In this document: in pieces, positions 18,334 through 26,225 of the stretch
Layout: every line of letters begins with the position of its first letter
Position numbering within the stretch: position 1 is the stretch's first letter
Assembly (NCBI GenBank): GCA_958295905.1
Contig: OY282382.1
Location: 1,202,001 to 1,266,000 of the forward strand
Source: an uncultured Vicinamibacterales bacterium
GTDB lineage: Bacteria > Acidobacteriota > Vicinamibacteria > Vicinamibacterales > UBA8438
DNA length: 64,000 bases
Direction: 5' to 3'
Translations under genes and position numbers: made by a program
The notes under the pieces: generated by a model
What the model was told of the DNA's origin: nothing
The model's input: only the letters and a program-made list of their open reading frames with translations
Database searches by the model: none

Positions 18334-18421
18334 CTAGCCCGGAAATCGTCGCCTGCGGCTCCGATTGCCGCCCAACCAACCCTCCAGGAATCCGCGCCGT
18401 TCTACGGCGGCAGATTCCTAG
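18334..18421 (-). repeat. CTAG-bounded hairpin repeat between hemX and hemA
   Basis: This is an 88-bp copy with perfect CTAG at both ends (18334-18337, 18418-18421). Read on the minus strand it begins with the TAG stop of hemX and ends five bases before the hemA ATG. The stem differs from other copies by an A-U pair in place of a G-U pair and by one bulged C, so pairing is kept. It fills the whole hemX-hemA gap. Confidence 0.8.
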
Positions 18422-19239
18422 AAGTTGTGGCTCTCCGTCAGGAAGTACCCCACCGGCACCAGGTTGACGAGGACGATGGAGAATCCCAGCGCCGACAGCC
18501 AGGCCGCGCGGCGGCCGCTCCATCCGATGGCCCGGCGCGCATAGAGCTCGAAGGAATAGATGGCCCAGCTCAGCAACACCACGAAGATCTTCGGGTCGGA
18601 GAACGACATCGCGAGCACCCGGGGGTCCGAGGTGTCGGGCTGGAGCCGCAGCGCCCAGGCCACGCCGACGGCCAGACCCGCCGTCAGAAACAGCCACCCG
18701 ATGCCGACCGCGCGTCCGTTCATCACGTCTATCACGTGCAGCGAGGGGAGCCGCGCGGCGAAGAACCCGAGCTGCTTCGACTTCAGCTCGCGGAACAGCA
18801 GGACGTAAGTGATGCCGACGACACAGGCGAGCGCGAACGCGGCGTAGGCGAAGAGCAGCGAAACCACGTGCGCGGCGAGCAGGGGGCTGTCGAGAATCGC
18901 GGCCGGCTCGCTCACGGTCCCGCTCACGGTCGAGATTGTCTGGAGCGCGACGAGCAACGGGGCGATGAAGACGCCGAGGGCGCGTTCGTCGGTGGTGACC
19001 TCCGTATAGAGATAGGCGACCGCCAGCATCCACACGAACGCGGAGATCGCCGAGGCGGTGCCGACGAGCGGGAGGTGGCCGACCTCCACCGTCCGCATCC
19101 CGATGACGAACGTGTGGATGAGGGCGGCGGCCGCCAGCGAGGCGGTCGCGAGCCGGCCCGCCCGGGAGTCCCGCCGCACGAAGAACACGGTGTAGACGAC
19201 GCCCGCGACGAGATACAGCAGAAGCGGGAGGAGGGTCAT
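18418..19239 (-). CDS. hemX: HemX/CcsA-family membrane protein
   Basis: This is a polytopic membrane protein (273 residues, about eight hydrophobic segments) of the cytochrome c assembly/CcsA superfamily. Position directly before hemA matches HemX of heme operons, which is thought to affect HemA level or heme handling. Conserved-looking histidines occur in HTFVIGMRTVEVGHLPLVGT, LAAHVVSLLFAYAAFALAC and SLHVIDVMN. The tryptophan-rich WWD heme-binding motif of true CcsA/CcmC is not apparent; FSDPKIFVVLLSWAIYSFEL occupies the place of the usual WDPKE block. HemX is therefore favoured over a complete cytochrome c synthetase. Its TAG stop lies in a hairpin repeat. Confidence 0.75.
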   Translation of the reverse strand: MTLLPLLLYLVAGVVYTVFFVRRDSRAGRLATASLAAAALIHTFVIGMRTVEVGHLPLVGTASAISAFVWMLAVAYLYTEVTTDERALGVFIAPLLVALQTISTVSGTVSEPAAILDSPLLAAHVVSLLFAYAAFALACVVGITYVLLFRELKSKQLGFFAARLPSLHVIDVMNGRAVGIGWLFLTAGLAVGVAWALRLQPDTSDPRVLAMSFSDPKIFVVLLSWAIYSFELYARRAIGWSGRRAAWLSALGFSIVLVNLVPVGYFLTESHNF

Positions 19240-19283
19240 GGGTTCGTGAACTGTTCGGCCGAGGGGGAACCCGACCGCCCGGG

Positions 19284-19357
19284 CGCCGCCTGCGGCTCCG
19301 ATTGCCGCCCAACCAACCCTCCAGGAATCCGCGCCGTTCTACGGCGCAGACTCCTAG
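19284..19357 (-). repeat. hairpin repeat, 3'-truncated, between VWA gene and hemX
   Basis: Read on the minus strand it begins CTAGGAGTCTGCGCCGTAG, whose TAG is the stop codon of the upstream VWA gene. The perfect 15-bp hairpin (two G-U pairs, AGA loop) is present. The last 13 or so bases of the family, including the second CTAG, are missing. It ends 44 bases before the hemX ATG. Confidence 0.78.
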
Positions 19358-20472
19358 TTCATGGTCGGCGCGTAGTAGCCCTGCTTCGTTCGTGCGGCGA
19401 CGTTCGGCTGGTCGATGCGGACGACGAGCCGCCGCCACTGGCCGTCCCGTAATGGGTTCTTCGAGCTGTACCCCAGCGTGTACTGGCTCGACAGCTCGTC
19501 CGATATCTGACCGTAGATCGCAGCGAGGTCGTCCACGCGCTGCGGGAAGAAGGCCCGGCCGCCGGTCTCCTGCGCGAGTTGGCGCAGCACGAAGTCGGCC
19601 TCGCGGAACCCGCGCCGCGTGCGGATGTCCCGTGAGCGCAACCCGATCGAATAGATGACGGTGTCGGAACGTTTCGCCAGCTCGAGAACCTCGTCGAAGT
19701 CGACGAGGCTCGACGTATCCTCGCCGTCCGAGAGCACGATGATGGCCTGGCGTCGGATGTCGCCGGCGGGAGTGGTCGCGATCTTGGTCAACTCCTTGAG
19801 CGAGATGTAGATGGCGTTGTAGAGCGAGGTCGAGCCCCCGGCGGACGTCCGCCGGATCGCCGTCGCCAGGTCGTCCACCGAGCCGGTGAACCCCTGGCGG
19901 ATCTCGACCCGGCTGTCGAAGTCAATGACGCTGGCCATGTCTTCCGCGCGCAGCCGTTCCGCGAATCCGATGGCGGCCTGCTGCGCCGTTTCCATCTTCT
20001 CGGTCATGCTCGCGCTCGTGTCCATCAGCAGCGACAGCGCGATGGGCAGTTGCGTGCGCGTGAAGAAAGTGATGTCCTGCAGCGCCCCGTCTTCATACAC
20101 CTGGAACCGATCGACGTCGATGTCGGTGACGTACCGGCTGTTCGGGTCGGTCACGGTGACGTTGAGGGAGACCAGATCGACGCCGGCGCGAAACGCCGGC
20201 TCCTGCGACGCCGGCTCCTGCGCGGCGGGGGCGGCGGCGATCAGGCCCGCCAGCGCCGCCGCGGCAGGGCCGCGGAGCGTCCGACGGCCGCGACGGCGAG
20301 CCTCGGAGCGGCGGCAGAGCGCCGGGAGGCGCGGCTGACCGGGATCCGGGCGAAGCTGCCTGTCGGGACCCTGGACACGACGTTGGCGGCCGGCGCGTTG
20401 CGCGTTGCGCGGGCACGGCGCCGCGGGGGCGGTACGACGGGAGGCGCCGGTCGCCGGTCGCAGCTCGGTCAT
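19354..20472 (-). CDS. acidobacterial VWFA-related secreted protein, gene 2 of pair
   Basis: This is a von Willebrand factor A protein of the VWFA-related group abundant in Acidobacteria. After a long basic N-terminal stretch there is a hydrophobic segment (AAAALAGLIAAAPAAQ, likely a signal) and FRAGVDLVSLNVTVTD. The metal-ion site DTSAS follows, then IVLSDGEDTSS. A C-terminal region GYYAPTMN closes the 372-residue protein. ATG 20472 overlaps the stop of the preceding VWA gene (ATGA). The first 70 residues look unlike protein, so the true start may be later. The TAG stop is provided by a hairpin repeat. Role unknown; ligand binding or adhesion is inferred. Confidence 0.82.
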   Translation of the reverse strand: MTELRPATGASRRTAPAAPCPRNAQRAGRQRRVQGPDRQLRPDPGQPRLPALCRRSEARRRGRRTLRGPAAAALAGLIAAAPAAQEPASQEPAFRAGVDLVSLNVTVTDPNSRYVTDIDVDRFQVYEDGALQDITFFTRTQLPIALSLLMDTSASMTEKMETAQQAAIGFAERLRAEDMASVIDFDSRVEIRQGFTGSVDDLATAIRRTSAGGSTSLYNAIYISLKELTKIATTPAGDIRRQAIIVLSDGEDTSSLVDFDEVLELAKRSDTVIYSIGLRSRDIRTRRGFREADFVLRQLAQETGGRAFFPQRVDDLAAIYGQISDELSSQYTLGYSSKNPLRDGQWRRLVVRIDQPNVAARTKQGYYAPTMN

Positions 20473-21431
20473 CGCGGGCCATCTCCTGTCCATCTCGCCG
20501 GCGTCCCGTGGGCCGCCAGATCGGCCCGCCGCATCCGCACCGAGATCGCCTCGGGGGGGACCAAGCTGGCCGGGCGCGAGTACACCAAGTGGTACTGATT
20601 CGCCAGAAGTTCGGTCAGCGCACCCATCGTATCGGGTAGTGCGGTGCTCAACAGCAGGTCGTACCGCTGGCCCCCGGTCGCTTCCGGCAACTCGGCGAGG
20701 GCCCGGTCGCGCTGGTAGAGATCGACGCCTCCGGGGAGGGCGAACCGATTCGCGCGGAGGGCGGTGTTCGCCCGCTCGACCAGCACGATCACGTGGGTGG
20801 CCACCGCGGACTCCTCGAGCGAGTTCTGGAGCCGCCGGGCGCCGTAGCGGCTGTAGTCGAGCCCTTCCGTGGCGACCACGACGATCACCGGCCGGGCCGA
20901 CCCGCGCCGTTCGAATCCGCGGGCCGTCTCCATCAGGGCGTCGAGAAGATAGGCGGCGCTGTCCGAAAACGAGAAGATCCGGCCGATGCCTTCGCGAAGG
21001 CGGTCCAGGCGCCGGGTCGATTCGACGAGGACGCGCGGCGCGCCGCCGAAAGAGACGAGGGCGACGTCGTTGCGTTCCGCGAGGACCGGAACCAGCCGCT
21101 CCAGGCCGTTCCGGATGTCCCGGATCGCGAACGCCGCGGACGCGCTCGTGTCCACGAGCACGGCCACCTGCATCGGTTGCCGGGCCGGCTCGACGCGCAG
21201 GACTTCGCGCTCGACGCCATCCTCTTCGACCACGAACTCCGCCGCAGCCAGATTCGACACCGGTGCGCCCTGCTCGTCAAGCACGCTCACGAACAGGGAC
21301 CGCTCGTTGTCCTGTCCGCGGAGGGGGGCCGCCAGAACCCCCAGCAGACAGGCCGCGGCCAGCGCCGGGAACGCCGGGCGAACCCCGGGCCGTCTGCGGC
21401 GGGCCGTCCGTCCGGGCGCTGGTCGGTGCAT
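20469..21431 (-). CDS. acidobacterial VWFA-related secreted protein, gene 1 of pair
   Basis: This is a second VWA protein of the same type, 320 residues. The chosen ATG 21431 is preceded by GGAGA and gives a basic start then a hydrophobic segment (FPALAAACLLGVLAAPLRGQ, a signal peptide). Next come SLFVSVLDEQGAPVSNL and EFVVEEDGVEREVLRVEP, the metal site DTSAS, and VATEGLDYSRYG. A weak -10 (TATACT at 21480-21475) lies upstream on this strand. It is coupled to the following VWA gene by ATGA. The two share order of motifs but are clearly diverged paralogs. Confidence 0.82.
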   Translation of the reverse strand: MHRPAPGRTARRRRPGVRPAFPALAAACLLGVLAAPLRGQDNERSLFVSVLDEQGAPVSNLAAAEFVVEEDGVEREVLRVEPARQPMQVAVLVDTSASAAFAIRDIRNGLERLVPVLAERNDVALVSFGGAPRVLVESTRRLDRLREGIGRIFSFSDSAAYLLDALMETARGFERRGSARPVIVVVATEGLDYSRYGARRLQNSLEESAVATHVIVLVERANTALRANRFALPGGVDLYQRDRALAELPEATGGQRYDLLLSTALPDTMGALTELLANQYHLVYSRPASLVPPEAISVRMRRADLAAHGTPARWTGDGPR

Positions 21432-21499
21432 GCGGACAATTCTCCAGACTGGCTCGACCCGGCAAGTATAGCCGGTTTTCGGGGGCGTGTGCGTGGGGG

Positions 21500-21598
21500 C
21501 CGTTCGATCGCAGGCGCGCGCGTCCGCACCGCCAGGCGCAGCCGGGTCCCGGTGAACCGCAGGAGCCGTTTCGATCGCAGGCGCGCGTCCGCACCGCC
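21500..21598. repeat. pair of 33-base direct repeats
   Basis: CGATCGCAGGCGCGCG at the heart of 21500-21533 recurs at 21566-21598 within a near-identical block from CCGTT to CACCGCC, with small indels. They lie upstream of the VWA pair. Possible roles are a duplicated protein-binding site or a recombination scar. Confidence 0.55.
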
Positions 21599-21618
21599 GC
21601 CGCCGGGCCGGCCCGAGG

Positions 21619-21791
21619 CAGGAGCATCCCACGCCGACGGCGCGTGACGGCCCGCCCCCGATTCGAGGGGTCGCCACCGTCTTGCCGACCGCCCGGCGCC
21701 GCGTGAGACCCGCGATTCCGCCCGTCCGGAGCCCCAGGACCCGCCACGATGCCGCCTGCCCACGGCGGTGGTGGAGCGTGGGATGGTCCTG
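21619..21791. mobile_element. 173-bp MITE-like element, copy 2
   Basis: It has the same length and ends as the copy at 674-846 (CAGGAGCATCCCACG... to ...GATGGTCCTG), with about 9 differences. CGGCCCGAGG flanks it on both sides (21609-21618 and 21792-21801), different from the duplication around copy 1, so each looks like an independent insertion. It ends 20 bases upstream of the nuoA -35 box. Confidence 0.82.
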
Positions 21792-21810
21792 CGGCCCGAG
21801 GCGTGGTTTC

Positions 21811-21839
21811 TTGACACCCCCGCGGGCGCATGCTATAAG
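21811..21839 (+). promoter_or_regulatory. sigma-70 promoter of the nuo operon
   Basis: TTGACA (21811-21816), a 17-base spacer, and TATAAG (21834-21839) with an upstream TGC (extended -10). Start of transcription would be near 21846, giving a leader of about 120 bases before nuoA. This is one of the closest matches to consensus in the window. Confidence 0.8.
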
Positions 21840-21966
21840 TTTGCGGCTTTCCGCGACCGACCCTGCCGCATCGAAGCTCTACCGGCAAATCGAGGCTCGC
21901 GCACACAGGAGGGAGCCGGTGTCGGTTCATCCGGCCGTCAACGGACTGTCCGCGGGGTGAGATGCC

Positions 21967-22323
21967 ATGATCGAGGCGTACGTTCCGATTCTGTTGTTCC
22001 TGCTCGTCGCGATCGGCTTCGCCATCTTCACCTTGATCGTCTCGTCGCTGATCCAATCGTCACGCTACAACAAGGTGAAACTCGAGCCCTACGAGTGCGG
22101 AATCGAGCCGGTCACCGACGCGCGCGATCGCTACAGCGTCCGCTATTACCTGATAGCGATGCTGTTCGTGATCTTCGACGTGGAGACCGTTTTCATGTTC
22201 CCGTGGGCCGTCATCATGGATGAGCTGGCCCTGTTCGGGCTCATCGAGATGCTCGTCTTCCTGTTCATCCTGGTGCTCGGCTACGTCTACGCGTGGCGCA
22301 AGGGTGCGTTGGAATGGGCTTGA
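21967..22323 (+). CDS. nuoA: NADH-quinone oxidoreductase subunit A
   Basis: This small membrane subunit lies at the junction of the peripheral and membrane arms of complex I. The 118-residue protein has three transmembrane segments. It carries the conserved loop KLEPYECGIEPVTDARDRYSVRYYL in two adjoining pieces and FVIFDVETVFMFPWAV. It opens the nuo operon directly behind a strong promoter. The next gene is nuoC; the 95-base gap has no room for nuoB, which normally lies here. Confidence 0.95.
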   Translation: MIEAYVPILLFLLVAIGFAIFTLIVSSLIQSSRYNKVKLEPYECGIEPVTDARDRYSVRYYLIAMLFVIFDVETVFMFPWAVIMDELALFGLIEMLVFLFILVLGYVYAWRKGALEWA

Positions 22324-22418
22324 ACCGCCGTCCGGACCGGTTCGTCGGGGCGGCCTCCGGCACGGCTGGAGCCGTTCCGCAACACGGTTTCGCGGGGTAA
22401 CGCGGAGTTTCCTGGACT

Positions 22419-23219
22419 ATGGCAGACGCACCGAAATCGGGTGAACCGGCCGCCGAGTCGTCGAGCGCGCAGCCGCCTGACGCCCGGCCGCCGGCCGGGA
22501 CGGACGGAGACGCCGCGGCGAAGCCGGTTGAACCGGCGGCCGAAGCGCCAGCCGGCAAGGGTGGGGCGTCGGGTGATACCGCCGCCGCGAAGCCGAAGCC
22601 GGCCGCCGCCGCGAAGCCGAGGCCCAAGCCGAAGCCGAAGGCGCCCCCCGAAGCGCCCAAGGGACCCGTCGATCCGCCGCCCCCCGAGGATCTCGAGAGG
22701 CCGGCGTTCCTGACCGCGCTCGAGGCCGCCCTGCCCGGCCGGATTCATGGGCTCGCCTACTGGGTCGGGGACTGGACGGTCATCGTCACGCCGGATGCGC
22801 TGCTCGATGTCGCCGCCTTCCTGAAGGACTCGGACGACGGGTCGTTCGACTACTGCTCCGACCTCACCGCCACGGACTGGCCGCCGCGCGGGAAGCGTTT
22901 CGATGTACTGTATTGCCTGTATTCCACCCGGCTCCGGCAACGCGTCCGGATCAAGGTGCAGGCGGGCGACGGCGAGTCCGTGCCGTCGGTGACGGGGTTG
23001 TGGCCGGCCGCGAACTGGCTGGAACGCGAAGTGTGGGACATGTTCGGCGTCGACTTCACCGGACATCCCGATTTGCGCCGGATTCTCATGCCGGACGGAT
23101 GGCAGGGGCACCCGCAGCGCAAGGACTATCCGCTCGAGGGTCCGGGCGAGCTGTTGCTGGAGAGCCCGATGGAGTGGTTGCGTCTGCGCAACGCCCGGGA
23201 CGAAGCCGAGATCGAGTAA
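22419..23219 (+). CDS. nuoC: NADH-quinone oxidoreductase subunit C with disordered N-terminal extension
   Basis: This peripheral-arm subunit lies next to NuoD. The conserved domain begins near residue 93 and includes [20 protein letters not shown] and the signature [20 protein letters not shown], then [10 protein letters not shown]. The first 90 or so residues are a Pro/Ala/Lys-rich low-complexity tail with AKPKP-like repeats, not part of the usual protein of 150-220 residues. The full length is 266. Whether the tail is translated as shown is uncertain, but no good start is evident inside the domain. Confidence 0.93.
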   Translation: MADAPKSGEPAAESSSAQPPDARPPAGTDGDAAAKPVEPAAEAPAGKGGASGDTAAAKPKPAAAAKPRPKPKPKAPPEAPKGPVDPPPPEDLERPAFLTALEAALPGRIHGLAYWVGDWTVIVTPDALLDVAAFLKDSDDGSFDYCSDLTATDWPPRGKRFDVLYCLYSTRLRQRVRIKVQAGDGESVPSVTGLWPAANWLEREVWDMFGVDFTGHPDLRRILMPDGWQGHPQRKDYPLEGPGELLLESPMEWLRLRNARDEAEIE

Positions 23220-23226
23220 TCGCATC

Positions 23227-24354
23227 ATGACTGGCCAGGCAGCAGCAGCGCCCATCTTCGATACCGACGAGCTCGTCATCAACATGGGGCCGCAGCACCC
23301 CAGCACGCATGGCGTGCTCCGGGTGGTGCTGCGGCTCGACGGCGAGCGGGTGGTCGACGCCGACGTCGTCATCGGCTACATCCACCGCGGCATCGAGAAA
23401 TTGTGCGAGAACCGGGACTGGACGCAGATCATCCTGCTGACCGACCGGATGGACTACGTGGCGGCGGCCACGAACAATCTGGGCTACTGCGAGACCGTCG
23501 AGAAGCTGATGGAGATCGAGGTGCCCCGCCGCGCCCGCTACATCCGCACGATTCTTGCCGAGCTGCAGCGCATCGCGAGCCATTGTCTCTGGCTGGGCAC
23601 CCACGCCATGGACATCGGGGCGATGACCGTTTTCCTCTATGCGTTCCGCGAGCGCGAGCTCATTCTCGACCTGTTCGAGGAGTACTGCGGCGCGCGGCTG
23701 ACCTACAACTCCATGCGCATCGGCGGGCTTCCGCTGGACATTCCCACCGGCTGGGACGTCAAGGTCCGGGAGTTCTGCAAGGTCATGGATGAGAAGGTCC
23801 CCGAGTACGAGGAGCTCCTGACCAACAACCGGATCTGGCTGGAGCGCACGCGGGACATCGGCGTCATCTCGGCCGAGGACGCGATCGGACTGGGGCTCTG
23901 CGGCCCCCCGTTGCGCGGGTCCGGCGTCTATCGCGACGTCCGCAAGGACGAGCCGTACGCCGCCTACGACGAGCTGGAGTTCGACGTGCCGCTCGGCACG
24001 CGGGGCGACACCTACGACCGGTACCTGATCCGGCTCGAAGAGTTCCGGCAGTCGATCCGGCTCATCCGGCAGGCCCTCGACGGGTTGCCGGAGGGGCCCG
24101 TCATGGGCAAGGTGCCCCGGCTGATCAAGCCGAAGGCGGGCGAGACCTACCACGCCATCGAATCGCCCAAGGGCGAGCTCGGCTATTTCATCGTGAGCGA
24201 CGGGCGGGCCACCAACCCCTACCGCATGCGGGTCAGACCGCCGTCGTTCTGCAACCTGCAGGGTCTGCGGCCGCTGGTGGTCGGACACTTGGTGGCGGAC
24301 GTGGTTGCCCTGATCGGCACGATCGACATCGTGCTCGGCGAGGTCGACAGATAG
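23227..24354 (+). CDS. nuoD: NADH-quinone oxidoreductase subunit D
   Basis: This is the 49-kDa-type quinone-site subunit of complex I. The 375-residue protein shows [30 protein letters not shown], the RMDYVAA block, [30 protein letters not shown] and the C terminus [12 protein letters not shown]. Ligands to a NiFe centre are absent, as in all NuoD. It directly abuts nuoH. Its normal partner NuoB is not encoded in this operon. Confidence 0.97.
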   Translation: MTGQAAAAPIFDTDELVINMGPQHPSTHGVLRVVLRLDGERVVDADVVIGYIHRGIEKLCENRDWTQIILLTDRMDYVAAATNNLGYCETVEKLMEIEVPRRARYIRTILAELQRIASHCLWLGTHAMDIGAMTVFLYAFRERELILDLFEEYCGARLTYNSMRIGGLPLDIPTGWDVKVREFCKVMDEKVPEYEELLTNNRIWLERTRDIGVISAEDAIGLGLCGPPLRGSGVYRDVRKDEPYAAYDELEFDVPLGTRGDTYDRYLIRLEEFRQSIRLIRQALDGLPEGPVMGKVPRLIKPKAGETYHAIESPKGELGYFIVSDGRATNPYRMRVRPPSFCNLQGLRPLVVGHLVADVVALIGTIDIVLGEVDR

Positions 24355-25353
24355 ATGCTCGACACCATCGTCATCCCGTTGCTCAAGATTCTCGTGTTGC
24401 TGAACGCGGTGCTCGTGGCGGTGACGTTCATGACCCTGCTCGAGCGCAAGGTCATCGCCTGGGCGCAGTCGCGGCTGGGACCGATGCGGGTCGGACCCTA
24501 CGGGGTGCTGCAGGCCATCGCGGATCCCATCAAGCTGATCCTCAAGGAGGACATCACCCCGGCCCGGGCCGACCGGATGCTCTTCACCCTCGCCCCCATC
24601 CTGTCGCTGGTGCCGGCCCTGGTGGTGTTCTCGGTGGTGCCTTTCGGGGGCGACGAACTCTTTTATGTCACGGACATCAACGTCGGCCTGCTGTTCATCA
24701 TCTCGGTGACCTCCATCGGGGTCTACGGCATCATCCTGGCCGGCTGGGCGTCGAACAGCAAGTACCCCCTGCTCGCGAGCCTCCGCGCGTCGGCCCAGCT
24801 CATCAGTTACGAGATCGCGGTGACGATGACCCTCGTCAGCGTCATCCTGACCGCCGGCACCCTGAGCATGGTCGGCATCGTCGAGGCCCAGCAGGAGTCG
24901 GGGCTGTGGTTCGGGTTCGTCCAGCCGGTGGCCTTCGTGCTCGTGCTGATCGGCGGGCTGGCCGAGACGAACCGGGCCCCGTTCGACCTCCCCGAGGCGG
25001 AGCAGGAGCTGACCGGGGGCTTCCACACCGAGTACAGCGGCATGCGGTTCGCGCTGTTCTTCCTCGCCGAGTACGCCAACATGATCGTCATCACGGCGGT
25101 CGTGACGATCCTGTTCTGGGGCGGCTGGCTGCGGCCGTTCCCGAACGTCGAGGCACTGGCGTTCCTCGACCTCGTGCCCGGCTGGATCTGGTTCTTCGGG
25201 AAGATGTTCGTGTTCCTGTACCTCTTCATCTGGATCCGGGCCACGCTGCCGCGCTATCGCTACGACCAGTTGATGCGGCTCGGGTGGAAGGTCCTCATCC
25301 CGATCGCCATCGCCAACATCGTGGTGACCGGCGTCTTCAAGGTGCTGCTGTAG
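24355..25353 (+). CDS. nuoH: NADH-quinone oxidoreductase subunit H
   Basis: This membrane subunit forms the quinone tunnel and heel of complex I. The 332-residue protein has eight to nine membrane segments with LERKVIAWAQSRLGPMRVGP, ADPIKLILKEDITP, NRAPFDLPEAEQELTGGFHTEY (in adjoining blocks) and WIRATLPRYRYDQLM. It starts one base after the nuoD stop. In most operons nuoI follows; here nuoJ does, four bases later. Confidence 0.97.
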   Translation: MLDTIVIPLLKILVLLNAVLVAVTFMTLLERKVIAWAQSRLGPMRVGPYGVLQAIADPIKLILKEDITPARADRMLFTLAPILSLVPALVVFSVVPFGGDELFYVTDINVGLLFIISVTSIGVYGIILAGWASNSKYPLLASLRASAQLISYEIAVTMTLVSVILTAGTLSMVGIVEAQQESGLWFGFVQPVAFVLVLIGGLAETNRAPFDLPEAEQELTGGFHTEYSGMRFALFFLAEYANMIVITAVVTILFWGGWLRPFPNVEALAFLDLVPGWIWFFGKMFVFLYLFIWIRATLPRYRYDQLMRLGWKVLIPIAIANIVVTGVFKVLL

Positions 25354-25357
25354 AGCC

Positions 25358-25873
25358 ATGGCCGAAGCAATCGCCTTCTACACGCTCGCGGTCCTGATTC
25401 TCGGGTTGGGGGTGGCCGTCGTCACCACCCCGAAGACCGTGCACAGCGTGCTGTTCCTCGTGCTCAACTTCCTCTGCGTGGCGATACTCTACGTCGTGCT
25501 CCGCGCGGAGTTCCTGGCCGTCATCCAGGTGCTGGTCTACGCCGGCGGCATCGTCGTGCTGTATCTGTTCGTGGTCATGCTCGTCAATCTGAAGCGGGCC
25601 CCGGAAGCGCACGAGGACCCCCGGCGGCTGGCCCGGCTCGGGCTCGGGCTGTCGGGCGCGGTGCTGCTCGAACTGGCGGGCATCGTGGTGTACAGCTACG
25701 GCCGCGCCGCACCGTCCTCCGCCCCCGCGGCCCCGGTCGAGGGCATCGTGGGCAACACCGAGGAGCTCGGCTGGCTGCTCTACACCGACTACCTGATTCC
25801 GTTCGAGGTGGCGTCGGTGCTGCTGCTGGTCGCGATGGTCGGGGCCATCGTATTGGCGAGACGAGAGTCGTAA
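25358..25873 (+). CDS. nuoJ: NADH-quinone oxidoreductase subunit J
   Basis: This is an ND6-type membrane subunit, 171 residues with five hydrophobic segments. The diagnostic region is EFLAVIQVLVYAGGIVVLYLFVVML in two pieces, plus the closing VASVLLLVAMVGAIVLARRE. It is translated in the middle of the operon and abuts nuoK. Confidence 0.93.
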   Translation: MAEAIAFYTLAVLILGLGVAVVTTPKTVHSVLFLVLNFLCVAILYVVLRAEFLAVIQVLVYAGGIVVLYLFVVMLVNLKRAPEAHEDPRRLARLGLGLSGAVLLELAGIVVYSYGRAAPSSAPAAPVEGIVGNTEELGWLLYTDYLIPFEVASVLLLVAMVGAIVLARRES

Positions 25874-26182
25874 ATGATGGAAATCACGTCGGCGCACTAC
25901 ACGGTACTCTCGGCCGCGCTGTTCAGCATCGGGGTCATCGGCGTTCTCGTGCGGCGCAACGTCATCATCATCTTCATGGCGATAGAGCTGATGCTCAACG
26001 CCGTCAACATCAATCTGGTCGCGCATGCCCGGTACCTCGAGAATCTCATCGGGCAGGTCTTCGTCGTGTTCGTGATCGCGGTGGCGGCGGCCGAGGCCGC
26101 GGTCGGGCTGGGCATCCTCCTGGCGTTCTTCCGGAACAAGGAGACCGTGAACATCGACGAGATGAACATCATGCGCTGGTAG
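25874..26182 (+). CDS. nuoK: NADH-quinone oxidoreductase subunit K
   Basis: This is an ND4L-type subunit of 102 residues with three membrane segments and the conserved carboxylates in [16 protein letters not shown] and [18 protein letters not shown], which form part of the proton path. It starts directly after the nuoJ stop (ATG 25874 or 25877). Confidence 0.95.
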   Translation: MMEITSAHYTVLSAALFSIGVIGVLVRRNVIIIFMAIELMLNAVNINLVAHARYLENLIGQVFVVFVIAVAAAEAAVGLGILLAFFRNKETVNIDEMNIMRW

Positions 26183-26225
26183 CGGCCGGACGCGCTTCCC
26201 CCCCGACACCCAATCACAGTAGACG

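Larger units (their letters stand above)
21432..21966. other. divergent intergenic region VWA - nuoA
   Basis: These 535 bases contain, in order: a possible VWA promoter, a pair of 33-base direct repeats (21500-21533, 21566-21598), the second MITE-like element (21619-21791), and the nuoA promoter. No coding sequence was supported. Confidence 0.6.

Noticed and set aside
15748-19357. Heme-responsive riboswitch
   Set aside because: Repeats stand before several heme-linked genes, but also before a MATE gene and a sensor gene, and some copies are incomplete. A dispersed repeat explains the pattern better.
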